Part shown: positions 8,513 through 18,619 of the stretch, piece by piece | Layout: each line of letters begins with the position of its first letter | Numbering within the stretch: position 1 is the first letter of the stretch | Assembly: GCF_016862175.1 (NCBI RefSeq) | Contig: NZ_BOML01000033.1 | Location: 124,001 to 188,000 of the forward strand | Reading direction: 5' to 3' | Length of the DNA: 64,000 nucleotides | Source: Paractinoplanes durhamensis | GTDB lineage: Bacteria; Actinomycetota; Actinomycetes; Mycobacteriales; Micromonosporaceae | The notes under the pieces: model-generated | Seen by the model: the letters and a program-made list of their open reading frames with translations, nothing else | Told to the model about the DNA's origin: nothing | The model's database searches: none | Position numbers and translations under genes: made by a program

Positions 8513-9289
8513 ATGGAGGGCCGGGGGATCGTGCTGCGGCAGCTCACCAAGCAGTTCACGATCCGCCGGTCCACCGTCACCGCCCTCGACCACGTCGACC
8601 TGGACACCCCGGCCGGCGCGTTCGTCGCGCTCCTCGGCCCCTCCGGCTGCGGCAAGTCGACGATCCTGCGCATCCTCGCCGACCTGGAGCAACCCACCTC
8701 GGGCGAGGCGTTCGTGCACGGCGAGGAACCCGCGGCCACCCGCCGTAACCACCACCTGGGCATCGCGTTCCAGGATGCGGCCCTGCTGCCGTGGCGGTCG
8801 GTGACCGCGAACATCCGGCTGCCGCTCGAGGTCAGTGGGGTCAAGGTCAAGGAAGAGACGATCACCGAGCTGATCAAGCTGGTCGGCCTGGAAGGCTTCG
8901 AGCAGGCTCGCCCGGCGCAGCTGTCCGGCGGCATGCGGCAGCGGGTGGCGATCGCCCGCGCGCTGGTGGTCGAGCCGCAGATCCTGCTGCTCGACGAGCC
9001 GTTCGGCGCCCTCGACGAGATGACCCGGCAGCGGCTCAACCTGGAGTTGCAGCGCATCTGGACCGAGCGGGCCACCACCACCCTGCTGGTCACCCACTCG
9101 ATCGCGGAGGCCGTCTTCCTGGCCGACACGGTCGCGGTGATGAGCGCCCGGCCGGGCCGGATCGTCGCCCAGGTGGAGATCGACCTGCCGCGCCCGCGGA
9201 CTCCCGAGATGATGCGCACCGCCCGCTTCCACGAACTCGAGGACCAGCTCAGCGCGCTGCTGTTCGGAGAGAAGGAAACGGTCGGATGA
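8513..9289 (+). CDS. ABC importer ATPase, NitT/TauT family
   Basis: A 258-residue nucleotide-binding subunit powering the importer encoded around it. It shows Walker A GPSGCGKST (about 42-50), Q-loop AFQDAALLPW, signature LSGGMRQRVAIARAL, Walker B ILLLDEPFGALDE and an H-loop THS. FGALDEMTR is typical of the SsuB/TauB group. Its ATG lies 2 bp after the binding-protein stop and its TGA overlaps the ATG of the next permease. Confidence 0.93.
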   Translation: MEGRGIVLRQLTKQFTIRRSTVTALDHVDLDTPAGAFVALLGPSGCGKSTILRILADLEQPTSGEAFVHGEEPAATRRNHHLGIAFQDAALLPWRSVTANIRLPLEVSGVKVKEETITELIKLVGLEGFEQARPAQLSGGMRQRVAIARALVVEPQILLLDEPFGALDEMTRQRLNLELQRIWTERATTTLLVTHSIAEAVFLADTVAVMSARPGRIVAQVEIDLPRPRTPEMMRTARFHELEDQLSALLFGEKETVG

Positions 9290-10062
9290 CGCTCGCGTCC
9301 GTCCTCGTCCCGCCGCGCCGCTCCTATTACGGCGCCGCGGGATTGCTCGCTCTGCTGGTCGTCTGGGAGATCCTGGGCCGGACCGTGTTCGCGGACAGCC
9401 GCGCCGTCCCGCCCCCCACCAAGATCCTCAGCCAGTTCGGCCACGACGGCTGGTCCTTCTACTGGCCCAACATCAAAGCCACGTTGCGTACGGCCGGGTG
9501 GGGCTGGCTGTGGGGCAACGCGATCGGGATAGCTTTCGCGTTCCTCCTGATCCAGTTCCCGCTGATCGAAAAGGCCGGCATGCAGCTGGCCCTGGTCAGC
9601 TACTGCCTGCCGGTGATCGCGATCGGCCCGGTCCTGGCCGTCCTGTTCACCGGGGACAAGTCCAAGGTCATCCTGGCCGCCATCTCGGTCATCTTCACCA
9701 CCCTGGTCGGCGCGCTGGTCGGCCTGCGCAGCGCCGACCGCACCAGCCTCGACCTGATCCGCGCATACGGCGGCGGCAAGTGGACCCAGCTGTGGAAGGT
9801 CCGCCTGCGCACGTCGCTGCCAAGCCTGTTCGCGGGCCTGCGCATCGCCGCCCCCGCCGCGATGCTGGGCGCGATCATCGGCGAGTACCTGGGCGCCGAA
9901 TCCGGCCTAGGAGTAGCAATGATCAACTCACAGCAGAGCCTCGCGGTCGAGCGAACCTGGGGAATCGCCCTGGTGGCGACGGCCCTGTCCGGCTTGGCGT
10001 ACGGCCTGACCGCGCTGATAGGCCGTCTCCTCACCCCGTGGGCTCCGAGGGCGGCCAAATGA
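9286..10062 (+). CDS. ABC importer permease 1 (BPD_transp_1)
   Basis: A 258-residue inner-membrane permease with about six helices. The EAA-type coupling loop is visible as DLIRAYGGGKWTQLWKVRLR followed by LPSLFAGLRIAAPAAMLGAI. It starts at an ATGA overlap with the ATPase gene and has GAGAAGGAAA upstream as a ribosome binding site. It pairs with the next permease to form the channel. Confidence 0.9.
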   Translation: MTLASVLVPPRRSYYGAAGLLALLVVWEILGRTVFADSRAVPPPTKILSQFGHDGWSFYWPNIKATLRTAGWGWLWGNAIGIAFAFLLIQFPLIEKAGMQLALVSYCLPVIAIGPVLAVLFTGDKSKVILAAISVIFTTLVGALVGLRSADRTSLDLIRAYGGGKWTQLWKVRLRTSLPSLFAGLRIAAPAAMLGAIIGEYLGAESGLGVAMINSQQSLAVERTWGIALVATALSGLAYGLTALIGRLLTPWAPRAAK

Positions 10063-10868
10063 CGACGGGGCGCCGGGCCTTGGTGCGCCTGCTCAAGGGA
10101 GTAGGCGGCGCCGTCCTCTCGGTCGCCGTCATCTGCGGCGTCTGGCAGTTGCTGGTCAAGGGCTTCGACCTGGACCCGTTCCTGACCCGAGGCCCACTGG
10201 ACGTCTGGCGCTACCTGACCGACCCGACCCACGGCCCCGAACGCACCCTCCTCTGGGAGGCCAGCAAGGTAACCGCCCTGGACGCCGCGATCGGCCTGCT
10301 CGGCGGCACGGTGGCGGCCCTGGTCACCGCACTGGCGTTCGCGCTGTGGCGCCCGGTCGAGCAGACGTTGCTCCCGATCGCGATGGCCCTGCGAGCGGTC
10401 CCGCTGGTGGCGATGACCCCGTTGATCGCCCTGATCTTCGGCCGGGGCCTGATGGCGGTAACGGTGATCGCCGGCATCGTCACGTTCTTCCCGGTCCTGG
10501 TCAACGTCTCCTTGGCCCTGCGCGCGGTGCCAAGTTCGTCGATGGACCTGATGCACGCATACGGCGCGTCCCCCTACGCCACGCTCCTGCGGGTCCAGCT
10601 GCCGGGCGCGCTGCCGGCATTGTTCGCCGCAATGCGGGTGGCAGCACCGCTGGCCCTGGTAGGAGCGTTGCTGGCCGAGTGGCTGGCCACCGGAAAGGGC
10701 CTGGGCTACATGATGCTGGCCTCGGTGACAACGTTCGAGCTGGACCGCATGTGGACCGGCGTGACGATCGTGACGGTAGCGTCGATCCTGCTCTACACCT
10801 TGATCAGCGTCATCGAACAGCTCACGCTGACGCGTTACGCCCCCGAACAACAGGCCCGAACCCTCTGA
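10059..10868 (+). CDS. ABC importer permease 2 (BPD_transp_1)
   Basis: A 269-residue membrane permease with the coupling loop DLMHAYGASPYATLLRVQ followed by LPGALPALFAAMRVAAP. It overlaps permease 1 by ATGA. The two permeases are clearly diverged, so the transporter is a heterodimer rather than the usual homodimer of SsuC-type systems. This completes the operon, and no further ORF is coupled to it. Confidence 0.9.
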   Translation: MTTGRRALVRLLKGVGGAVLSVAVICGVWQLLVKGFDLDPFLTRGPLDVWRYLTDPTHGPERTLLWEASKVTALDAAIGLLGGTVAALVTALAFALWRPVEQTLLPIAMALRAVPLVAMTPLIALIFGRGLMAVTVIAGIVTFFPVLVNVSLALRAVPSSSMDLMHAYGASPYATLLRVQLPGALPALFAAMRVAAPLALVGALLAEWLATGKGLGYMMLASVTTFELDRMWTGVTIVTVASILLYTLISVIEQLTLTRYAPEQQARTL

Positions 10869-10995
10869 CTTCAAAATCCGATACAGGTACGGGCTGGTCA
10901 GCTCCCGCCAAACAATGGCAGTTACGTGGCGCACGCCCAGCTGATTGCATGGTTGGGGCGGTCACCCGGCTACCGGCCCGGGCACGTAAACAAAA

Positions 10996-11032
10996 ACGGA
11001 ATGGACGCCGCCATCGGCGACGTCCATTCCGT
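10996..11032 (-). terminator. Rho-independent terminator
   Basis: A perfect 12-bp inverted repeat (ACGGAATGGACG / CGTCCATTCCGT) with a 13-nt loop. Read on the minus strand it is followed by TTTTTGTTT, so it terminates the small membrane-protein gene and may also stop the ABC operon coming from the other side. Confidence 0.8.
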
Positions 11033-11039
11033 GGTGAGA

Positions 11040-11255
11040 TCAACGCCGCTTTTCGCGGAGGAAGACCTCGACGGCGAAGCCGGCGATCGCCAGCAGGACG
11101 CCCAACACTGCACCCCCGACAGTCGCCGCGGTCTCCGCCGCGGCGGACGGGTCGAGTCCGGCGAGCCGGCCGATCGTGAAGCTCAGGGCACCGAGCAGGA
11201 CCGCCTGGACGACGGCCACGATGAGTGCCAGCGAGAAGTACAGGATTCGACGCAT
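11040..11255 (-). CDS. Small membrane protein of unknown function
   Basis: About 71 residues with two hydrophobic helices (ILYFSLALIVAVVQAVLLGA and a second Gly/Ala/Val-rich one near 45-62), separated by a short polar loop, and a basic C-terminus FLREKRR. The ATG at 11255 is chosen because TTGGAG sits 5-8 bp upstream; a longer form to 11300 is possible but has no ribosome binding site. A terminator follows the stop. It is transcribed divergently from the Hsp90-like gene, so both share the CCGTTC-rich interval. No family was recognised. Confidence 0.6.
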   Translation of the reverse strand: MRRILYFSLALIVAVVQAVLLGALSFTIGRLAGLDPSAAAETAATVGGAVLGVLLAIAGFAVEVFLREKRR

Positions 11256-11316
11256 CACGACTCCAAGAAGCTGTCTTGACAGTGGAATTGACCTGCACAA
11301 GTAGGCCGCGCCACCC

Positions 11317-11461
11317 CCGTTCCGTGGGGCGGTGATCCGTTCCGTACTCGTTCACGGGTTCCGCCAACCTGCTGGCCAGGGGCGTCCGAACCGTTCACCG
11401 GATGGCGCACGGAACGGCGCTGCGGAACGGTCTCCACGTGGCAAGCTGAACGACACCGTTC
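11317..11461. promoter_or_regulatory. Cluster of seven CCGTTC-core repeats
   Basis: Within 145 bp there are copies at 11317 and 11337 (CCGTTCCGT), 11348 (TCGTTCACG), 11390 (ACCGTTCACC), 11410 and 11423 in inverted orientation (CGGAACGG) and 11455 (ACCGTTC). They occupy the promoter region of the HTH-Hsp90-like gene, ending 28 bp before its start, and may be sites for its own HTH domain. Confidence 0.5.
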
Positions 11462-11488
11462 AGCAGGCGGCGAAGGAGTGCGATAGAC

Positions 11489-14400
11489 GTGTCGTCGTTC
11501 GAGAGGGCTGCAGCCGACCGTGACCGTCTCGTCCGGCACCTGCAAGCGGTGCGTCGCGACTCGTCCCGGTCGTACCGCGAGCTGGCAACGCGCCTGCAAC
11601 TGAGCGCTTCGTCGAAGGGGCGCGTCAGCGACATCCTCAATGGATCCGCCCTCCCGTCCAACGCAGGCCAGGCGAGGCAGTTGGTGCTGGCGATGGGCGG
11701 CAGCCCGGAGGATGCCGAGAAGGCGGCGAAGCTTGCCGAAGCGGCCATCAGATCGGCCAAGGAGACCCGCCGCCGGACCGTTACGGTTTCCCGGCCGTCC
11801 GAATCGGTAGAGGTCGTTTACCAGCCGGCCACCGCACTCTTTCAGCCGGCCGGGCCGGTACTCGCCTCGCGCCCGACAGCTGCCGGTGAGTCCCCGAGGA
11901 CACCCGGGCCCGGTAGCCAAGCGTCGATCGCCGAGATCGTCGAGGGTTTCCCTGACGGCGCGGACATCTTGGCGGCGGCGCGGCGCGGCGGCGTCGACCC
12001 TGAGCATGCCGAGCGGCTCCTCACGCTGGTGACCGACCTCCTCGGCCCCGCCCTCGCGCAGATCGGCGGCGCCGATGCCGCCCTGCTGCTCCTCGCCGCG
12101 CACCACCATCGCCCGGCCGGCACGGAGGCCGACAGCCTCCGGCCGCAGGTGTTCCGGCCGACCTGGCAGGGCGTTCCGCTCCGCGGCGCGGTGGTGGCAC
12201 TGTGCGAGAGTCTGACGCGCCCCGCGCACGACCTGCGCGGAGCGCGCTTCGACCCGGTGCTCGGCCTGGACGCGGACCTGCGGTTCTGCGCCGTGATCCT
12301 GCGCATCGCCGAGTTCATGGACATGAGCGACGCCCGGCACCCGGCCGAGGTCCGCCGGCACCTGGGCCTGTCCGTCGACGGCCTGAAGGCGTGGAACGGA
12401 CAGCTGCACATGGGACGCTGGGTCTTCCCCGTCCAGCGCACGCCCGGTTACACCGTGTCCCGACTGGCCGCGCCGACCCACCCGGCGGCCGAGCACGACC
12501 TACGTCGGTACCTGGCGGATGTCGAGGGCGAACTGCTGCAGTGCCTCGCACTGCAGCACCAGTTCCAGCGCACGGCACAGGACATCGAGCTGCCCGGCAA
12601 GATCTCGCTCGATCACCTGACATCCGACGGCTACAAGTACGGAGAGTTCCGCTTCGAGCTCGACCGGTCCGCGATGCTGGAGCTCTTCACCGGCGAGCAG
12701 CTCTACGACGATCAGTACGTCTTCATTCGCGAGCTGCTGCAGAACGCTTTCGATGCCACCCGGCTCCGCCGGCTCTTCGACGGGGAGGACACCACGGATG
12801 CGGTGGTGGTGTCCTGCTGGCCGGACGAGATCGGCTACCTGTGGATCCGCGTCGATGATCAAGGCATCGGCATGGACGAGCACGCGCTGGTCGACTACTT
12901 CCTGCGGGTCGGGAAGTCGTATTACCGGTCCGCGACGCTGCGGGCCGAACTCACCCGCCAGGGCATCGCTGAGTCCGCCTTCACCCCTATCAGCCGGTTC
13001 GGCATCGGTGTGCTGTCCTGTTTCCTGGTCGCCGACCGCGTCGAGGTGAGCACGCGCCGCCGGTACGCAGACGGTACGGAAGCGACGGCGCTGAGGCTGT
13101 CGTTGCGCCGGGACGAGGACTTCTTCGTCCTCCGCGAGAACCCCGACCCGGTCGATCCCATGCCGGCCCGGGACTACACCGGCGAGACCTACCGCACGTT
13201 GCCGGGCACGAGCCTGGCCCTGCGCGTCGACCCACTACGCGCCCACCTCACCACGGACACGGTCGAGACGGCGCTCGATCGTTATCTCTTCTGTCCTCCG
13301 GTGCCGGTCACCTTCAACGACGTCGAGGTCGGGACGGTGACCAACGACCTGGTCGACCGCCCGTGGTTCCCGGAACCGCAGATCGTCGATGTGCCGGCCG
13401 GTCCGCGGTTCGAGGTCGCCGGCAGCATGCCGTACGCCGGGCCGCTGAAGATCGCCATCCTGCCGTTGGATCTCACCGCGCACTCCCCGACACCACAGCT
13501 CCGAGGGCAACTGCTGGTGTGCAGAGTGCTGACCAATGCGGACCCGGACAGCACCCCGAGACTGCGCCAGGCGCTGCGGGATCCGTTCGCCGGTTGCAAA
13601 CTCGTCGGCGACCACGACGGCCTCCGCGAGGCTCGCGCGGCGTTACGGAACAGCGTCGTCTCCTGGAGCGCGACCTGCGAATGGCGAACTGAGTACGGCC
13701 TCGAGTTCCGGCTGAACCGCCGGCTCGACGTGACCGCGGTGCGGCAGGCGGTCGTCATCCTGGCGAAGAGCGGGCCGTCCGTCTTCGACGAAGCGGAAGG
13801 ACCGACTGACGACCACCCGCCGACCGTCGATTTCCTGCTACGAAGGATCCTCCTGCAGTACCGGACCCACGCCGACAGCACCGGGACCGCTGAGTACTCG
13901 CTGGTGAGCCAGTTCCGAGTGCCGTGGCGTGCCCTGCCGATCCAGCCCGAAGTGCTTGCCATCGTGCGCGAGCACGGCTGGCTCGGCCATAACGGCATCG
14001 CGGTACCGGTCAAGTTGCGGGACCTGTCCGTCGTCGCCTGGGGGATGGTCGCGCTGGCCGACTCGCTACGGCCGGACGTTTCGGTGGCCCGCGACCAGGT
14101 TCGCGGCATCCCGTTCTCCGTGCACTCCGCGCTGCAGCTGGCGGCGCGCCGGGCCACGGCCGCCTGGCCGGGCACTCCGTTCAGCGGTAGAGCCGCGGCC
14201 CTCGAACGGACCACCCTGATCCACGTGCCACCCCATGCGCACTTCTCCGCGGCGGCGCTCGATGACGAGTTCGTGGCCGCGGGGCTTTGGGACAACGAGG
14301 AAGTGATCGAGACACTCCAAGGCCTGCGGAGTGTCGAGGCGATTCGGGCCGGGCACGCCGGCCGCGCGTTCGACCTGCGACCGCTTTATCGCTATCAGTC

Positions 14401-14860
14401 GTGGCAGGCCGAGCATGGATCGGCCTTCGTCTTCATCGACTTCCTGCGCCTGGCCCTCGCGCATCGCCGGCTCAACCTGGCCCAGCTCGAACCGAGGAAT
14501 CTGCCGGCCGATCCGGAGCGATACTCCGGGCGGCCCTACCGATACGGTCCGGTTGTCCTCGACGGGGCGCTGCCGCTGCCCTCGCCGAGGGTCGACCTGT
14601 TTCCGCCGCAGACCTTCCTGCCGTGCCCCGATCGGCCGCATCTCATCCGGCACGAGTCCGGCGTGTGGAATCTGGACCACCCGCTCATCAAGTGGATCAT
14701 CGAGCACATCGACGAACTCGTCGCCCGCGCGCCGGTCGCCTACGACCAGCTTCGCCGGATCTTCGCGGACAGCGCGGGCACGGCACCACGCAGCATCCGT
14801 TCCGTGCTCGACAACCTCGGGCGGACATATCCGTCCCTCGTGTTGCCCGACCACCTCTGA
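11489..14860 (+). CDS. Large HTH / HD-like / Hsp90-type ATPase protein
   Basis: A 1123-residue cytoplasmic protein. An N-terminal segment (about 1-75) resembles a phage-repressor-type HTH: YRELATRLQL...SDILNGSALPS. Residues about 245-290 recall the C-terminal part of an HD-type domain (LRFCAVILRIAEFMDM..ARH). From about 400 it is a GHKL/Hsp90-type ATPase: N-box ELLQNAFDA (Glu415, Asn419, Asp422), G1 box DDQGIGM (456-462) and G2 box FGIGVLS (504-510). The remaining 600 residues are Hsp90-like middle region plus an unassigned C-terminus. Hsp90-like ATPases fused to such domains occur in predicted bacterial conflict systems. GTG 11489 has AAGGAG 10 bp upstream. A strong terminator follows. Partners are not evident. 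Confidence 0.8.
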   Translation: MSSFERAAADRDRLVRHLQAVRRDSSRSYRELATRLQLSASSKGRVSDILNGSALPSNAGQARQLVLAMGGSPEDAEKAAKLAEAAIRSAKETRRRTVTVSRPSESVEVVYQPATALFQPAGPVLASRPTAAGESPRTPGPGSQASIAEIVEGFPDGADILAAARRGGVDPEHAERLLTLVTDLLGPALAQIGGADAALLLLAAHHHRPAGTEADSLRPQVFRPTWQGVPLRGAVVALCESLTRPAHDLRGARFDPVLGLDADLRFCAVILRIAEFMDMSDARHPAEVRRHLGLSVDGLKAWNGQLHMGRWVFPVQRTPGYTVSRLAAPTHPAAEHDLRRYLADVEGELLQCLALQHQFQRTAQDIELPGKISLDHLTSDGYKYGEFRFELDRSAMLELFTGEQLYDDQYVFIRELLQNAFDATRLRRLFDGEDTTDAVVVSCWPDEIGYLWIRVDDQGIGMDEHALVDYFLRVGKSYYRSATLRAELTRQGIAESAFTPISRFGIGVLSCFLVADRVEVSTRRRYADGTEATALRLSLRRDEDFFVLRENPDPVDPMPARDYTGETYRTLPGTSLALRVDPLRAHLTTDTVETALDRYLFCPPVPVTFNDVEVGTVTNDLVDRPWFPEPQIVDVPAGPRFEVAGSMPYAGPLKIAILPLDLTAHSPTPQLRGQLLVCRVLTNADPDSTPRLRQALRDPFAGCKLVGDHDGLREARAALRNSVVSWSATCEWRTEYGLEFRLNRRLDVTAVRQAVVILAKSGPSVFDEAEGPTDDHPPTVDFLLRRILLQYRTHADSTGTAEYSLVSQFRVPWRALPIQPEVLAIVREHGWLGHNGIAVPVKLRDLSVVAWGMVALADSLRPDVSVARDQVRGIPFSVHSALQLAARRATAAWPGTPFSGRAAALERTTLIHVPPHAHFSAAALDDEFVAAGLWDNEEVIETLQGLRSVEAIRAGHAGRAFDLRPLYRYQSWQAEHGSAFVFIDFLRLALAHRRLNLAQLEPRNLPADPERYSGRPYRYGPVVLDGALPLPSPRVDLFPPQTFLPCPDRPHLIRHESGVWNLDHPLIKWIIEHIDELVARAPVAYDQLRRIFADSAGTAPRSIRSVLDNLGRTYPSLVLPDHL

Positions 14861-14864
14861 CCTC

Positions 14865-14901
14865 GATCTCAGGGCGTGCGCCGCGGGCACGCCCTGAGAT
14901 C
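14865..14901. terminator. Bidirectional terminator
   Basis: A perfect 15-bp inverted repeat (GATCTCAGGGCGTGC and complement) with a 7-nt loop between the convergent Hsp90-like and isochorismatase-like genes. Confidence 0.8.
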
Positions 14902-14911
14902 GCGCGAGGTG

Positions 14912-15466
14912 TCAGTCGCGGAACTTCACCTCGGCGATGGGCACCGCGTCGCCCTTGCGGCCTGGGGCTCGGTGGTACTTCCAATACAGGTTGGTGTGGG
15001 TGATCACCTTGTCGGGGGTGGGGGCTCCGTAGGCCGACAGGTCCTCTGTTGTGTGGGCGTCGGCGATCAACGTGGCGTCGTAACCCCGGGTGATTGCTCC
15101 GTGCAACGTGGAGCGGATGCACTCGTCGGTCTGGGCGCCGGAGATGTATAGGTGGCCGGTCTCGCGGGCGGCCAGCAGCTGTTCGAGGGTGGTGTCTTCG
15201 AAGGAGTCGGGCCAGCGCTTGTGCACCACCGGCTCGGACTCGGAGCGCTTCAGCTCGGCCACATATTGCCAGCCGTCTGAGTCGATGGGCATGTCGTCGC
15301 TGCTGTGCTGGACCCAGATGACGTCGACGCCGGCGTTGCGGGCCAGGTCGACCAGGTCGGCGATGTTGGCGACGATGCGGTCGCGGTCGTGGGCGCCGGC
15401 CACCACGTCGTTCTGCACGTCGATCACCAGCAAGGCGCTGTTCGGGCGGTTTTCCAGCGTGGTCAT
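14912..15466 (-). CDS. Isochorismatase-like cysteine hydrolase
   Basis: A 184-residue hydrolase of the isochorismatase/nicotinamidase superfamily. The catalytic triad is visible: Asp in LLVIDVQNDV, Lys in VVHKRWPDSF and Cys in ISGAQTDECIRST. The QTDECIRSTLHGA segment is typical of the cysteine hydrolases acting on small amides rather than of EntB-type proteins. It lies in antisense orientation to the Hsp90-like gene and close to a hydrogenase-associated gene, with only 10 bp to it, so it may be the distal gene of that long operon. The substrate is unknown. Confidence 0.88.
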   Translation of the reverse strand: MTTLENRPNSALLVIDVQNDVVAGAHDRDRIVANIADLVDLARNAGVDVIWVQHSSDDMPIDSDGWQYVAELKRSESEPVVHKRWPDSFEDTTLEQLLAARETGHLYISGAQTDECIRSTLHGAITRGYDATLIADAHTTEDLSAYGAPTPDKVITHTNLYWKYHRAPGRKGDAVPIAEVKFRD

Positions 15467-15476
15467 GGCATCGACG

Positions 15477-16202
15477 CTAGACGGGGGGTACGACAGTTTT
15501 CGGGAACAACGCGCTGAGCTGCCGGGCCTCCAAGGTCTCGATCCGGGCGGCCTGGTTTTCGGTGATTCGGTCGCAGAGCCAGTCCCAGTGCAGGGCCACC
15601 CGGTCGCCGGGGGCCACCCCCTTCAGCAGCGATCGGCCGCCCGATGACCAGGTCACCTGCTCCTCGGCCGGCGGGCCGGCAGCCAGCGTGGCGCCGTCCC
15701 AGGTCAGCGGGCGGCTGGTCACGGTGGCGGTCTCGGCGGCCACGCTCACCACCGTTCCGGTCCGGATGCGGCAGCGGTCCAGCACGGTGACCGCGGCCGG
15801 GTTCTCGGTGCGCCGCAGCAGCTCCGTCCACGGATAGACCTCGAAGACGTGGAAGCTGTGGTGCGGCACCGCCCGCCCGTCCGCCGATTGCCACGTGCCG
15901 CCGCGCTGGCTGAGAAAATGCGACCGGAGAAACGGCAGCAGATCGGGGAACTGCCGGTCGGGCAGCGCATCGCCGACCCAGTAGGCGGAGACGATGGCCG
16001 GGTCGAGCGGGTCGGACACCCCGGTGGTGCGGGCGAGGAAACAGAGGTAGGCCCACGCGCCCTCGAAGCCCCGAGCCCGCCGCGCGATCTCCCCGGGCAG
16101 GTCGGCCCGCAGCAGCAGGGCGGCCCCGTCCGGCCCGCAATAACCAAGTTCATTCGGCGGGTACGCATACCGCGCGAAGAGCAGCGCCCCCAGATCCGAC
16201 AT
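15477..16202 (-). CDS. Hydrogenase-cluster protein of unknown function (DUF6390-like)
   Basis: A 241-residue soluble protein. It starts LGALLFARYAYPPNELGYCG and has a central segment WTELLRRTENPAAVTVLDRC and a C-terminus with WDWLCDRI. From memory the family resembles DUF6390, found next to [NiFe] hydrogenase genes; this label is not certain. Its ATG is 1 bp beyond the HypE stop, so it is cotranscribed with the maturation genes. It has no membrane segments or obvious metal motif. A role in hydrogenase assembly or function is inferred from position only. Confidence 0.75.
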   Translation of the reverse strand: MSDLGALLFARYAYPPNELGYCGPDGAALLLRADLPGEIARRARGFEGAWAYLCFLARTTGVSDPLDPAIVSAYWVGDALPDRQFPDLLPFLRSHFLSQRGGTWQSADGRAVPHHSFHVFEVYPWTELLRRTENPAAVTVLDRCRIRTGTVVSVAAETATVTSRPLTWDGATLAAGPPAEEQVTWSSGGRSLLKGVAPGDRVALHWDWLCDRITENQAARIETLEARQLSALFPKTVVPPV

Positions 16203-16203
16203 G

Positions 16204-17258
16204 TCAGCAGATCCGGGGGAGCTGTTCGCCGATGGGCATGTTGACCACCCGGGTCCCGCCGAGCGCGGTCTGCGCCACCACCATCCCCGGATGCGACGCT
16301 ACGCAGGTGCCGATCTGCCGCGCCCCGGATCCGAGCGGATGCGCCCGCATGGCCGCGAGCACCACGTCGGCGTCGGCGGACGGCACGAACGCCAGCAGCT
16401 TGCCCTCGTTGGCGACCTGCAACGGGTCGAGGCCGAGGAGGCTGCACGCGTCGGCGACGGCGGCCGGGATCGGCAGCGCCCGCTCGGTCAGCGAGATCCC
16501 GACCGAGGCGGTCCGGGCGATCTCGTTGAGCGAGGCGGCCACCCCGCCCCGGGTCGGATCGCGCAGCGTATGCACGTCGACCCCGGTCGCCAGCATGGCC
16601 GCGACCAGGCCGTGCAGCGGCGCCGAGTCGCTGACCACCGTGGTGTCGAACTCGATGCCCTTGCGCACGCTCATCACCGCCACCCCGTGCACGCCGATGT
16701 CCCCGCTGATCAGCACGGCGTCCCCGACGGCGGCCCGATGCGCGCCGATCTCCAGGCCGGGCGCGACCATCCCGACCCCGGCCGTGTTCAGGTAGACCCC
16801 GTCGCCGCTGCCGTTGTCGACGACCTTGGTGTCCCCGGTGACCAGGCGAACCCCGGCCGCGTGGGCGGCCGCCCCGACCGCGGCCGCGATCCGCGCGACC
16901 TCGGCCAGCAGGGTGCCTTCCTGCAGGATGAAGGCGACCGACAGGTAGAGCGGCGTGGCCCCCGACATCGCGAGATCGTTGACCGTGCCGTTGACGGCGA
17001 GGTCCCCGATCGACCCGCCGGGAAAGAACATCGGCTTGACCACGTACGAGTCGGTGGAAAACGCGATCCGCTCCGCGCCCACCGGCACGACCGCGCTGTC
17101 CCCGAGCGGGCCTTCCCCGGCCGGCCCGTAGGCGGGCCGGAACAGATGCTCGACCAACTCCGCCGACATCGCCCCGCCGCCGCCGTGTCCCATCACGACC
17201 GCGGGCGTGTCGCGCAGCGGAAGCGGGCAGGTCCAGCTTTCGAAATCGAGCTCCGCGG

Positions 17259-17262
<4 letters not shown>
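16204..17262 (-). CDS. hypE: Hydrogenase maturation carbamoyl dehydratase HypE
   Basis: A 352-residue PurM-like ATPase. It takes a carbamoyl group from HypF onto its C-terminal cysteine and dehydrates it to thiocyanate, the source of the CN ligands of the NiFe site. The key C-terminus PRIC is present, as are the AIR-synthase-like motifs MGHGGGG (about 25-31), FSTDSYVVKPMFFPGG and ISGDIGVHGVAVM. The ATG overlaps the HypD stop (ATGA). All expected catalytic features are intact. Confidence 0.95.
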
Positions 17263-18342
<1,080 letters not shown>

Positions 18343-18359
<17 letters not shown>

Positions 18360-18597
18360 CGAACTCCTCCTCGATAATGCCCATCTTCGCGAAGTTCGCC
18401 AGGGTCTCCTGCGCGGACTTCTCGTCGAGCAGCTGAATGGCGAATCCGACGTGGACCACGACGTATTCGCCCACCGCCGCCTCCGGTACGTACTGCAGGC
18501 ACACGCTTTTCCGGACGCCGCCGAAATCGACCTCGGCCATCGGTATGCCGTCGGCCTCGCCGATCTGCACAATGCGTCCGGGAACCGCCAGGCACAT
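18343..18597 (-). CDS. hypC: Hydrogenase maturation chaperone HypC (free-standing copy)
   Basis: An 84-residue OB-fold chaperone beginning MCLAVPG; the N-terminal Cys2 binds the Fe(CN)2CO unit together with HypD. Conserved YVVVHVGFAIQLLDEKSA is present. A good ribosome binding site (GGAGGGA) precedes the ATG. It sits between hypF and hypD, overlapping hypD. A second HypC domain is fused to HypF just upstream, so the cell has two HypC-type modules from one locus. Confidence 0.95.
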
Positions 18598-18619
18598 GCG
18601 CGTCCCTCCTTCCAGAAGA

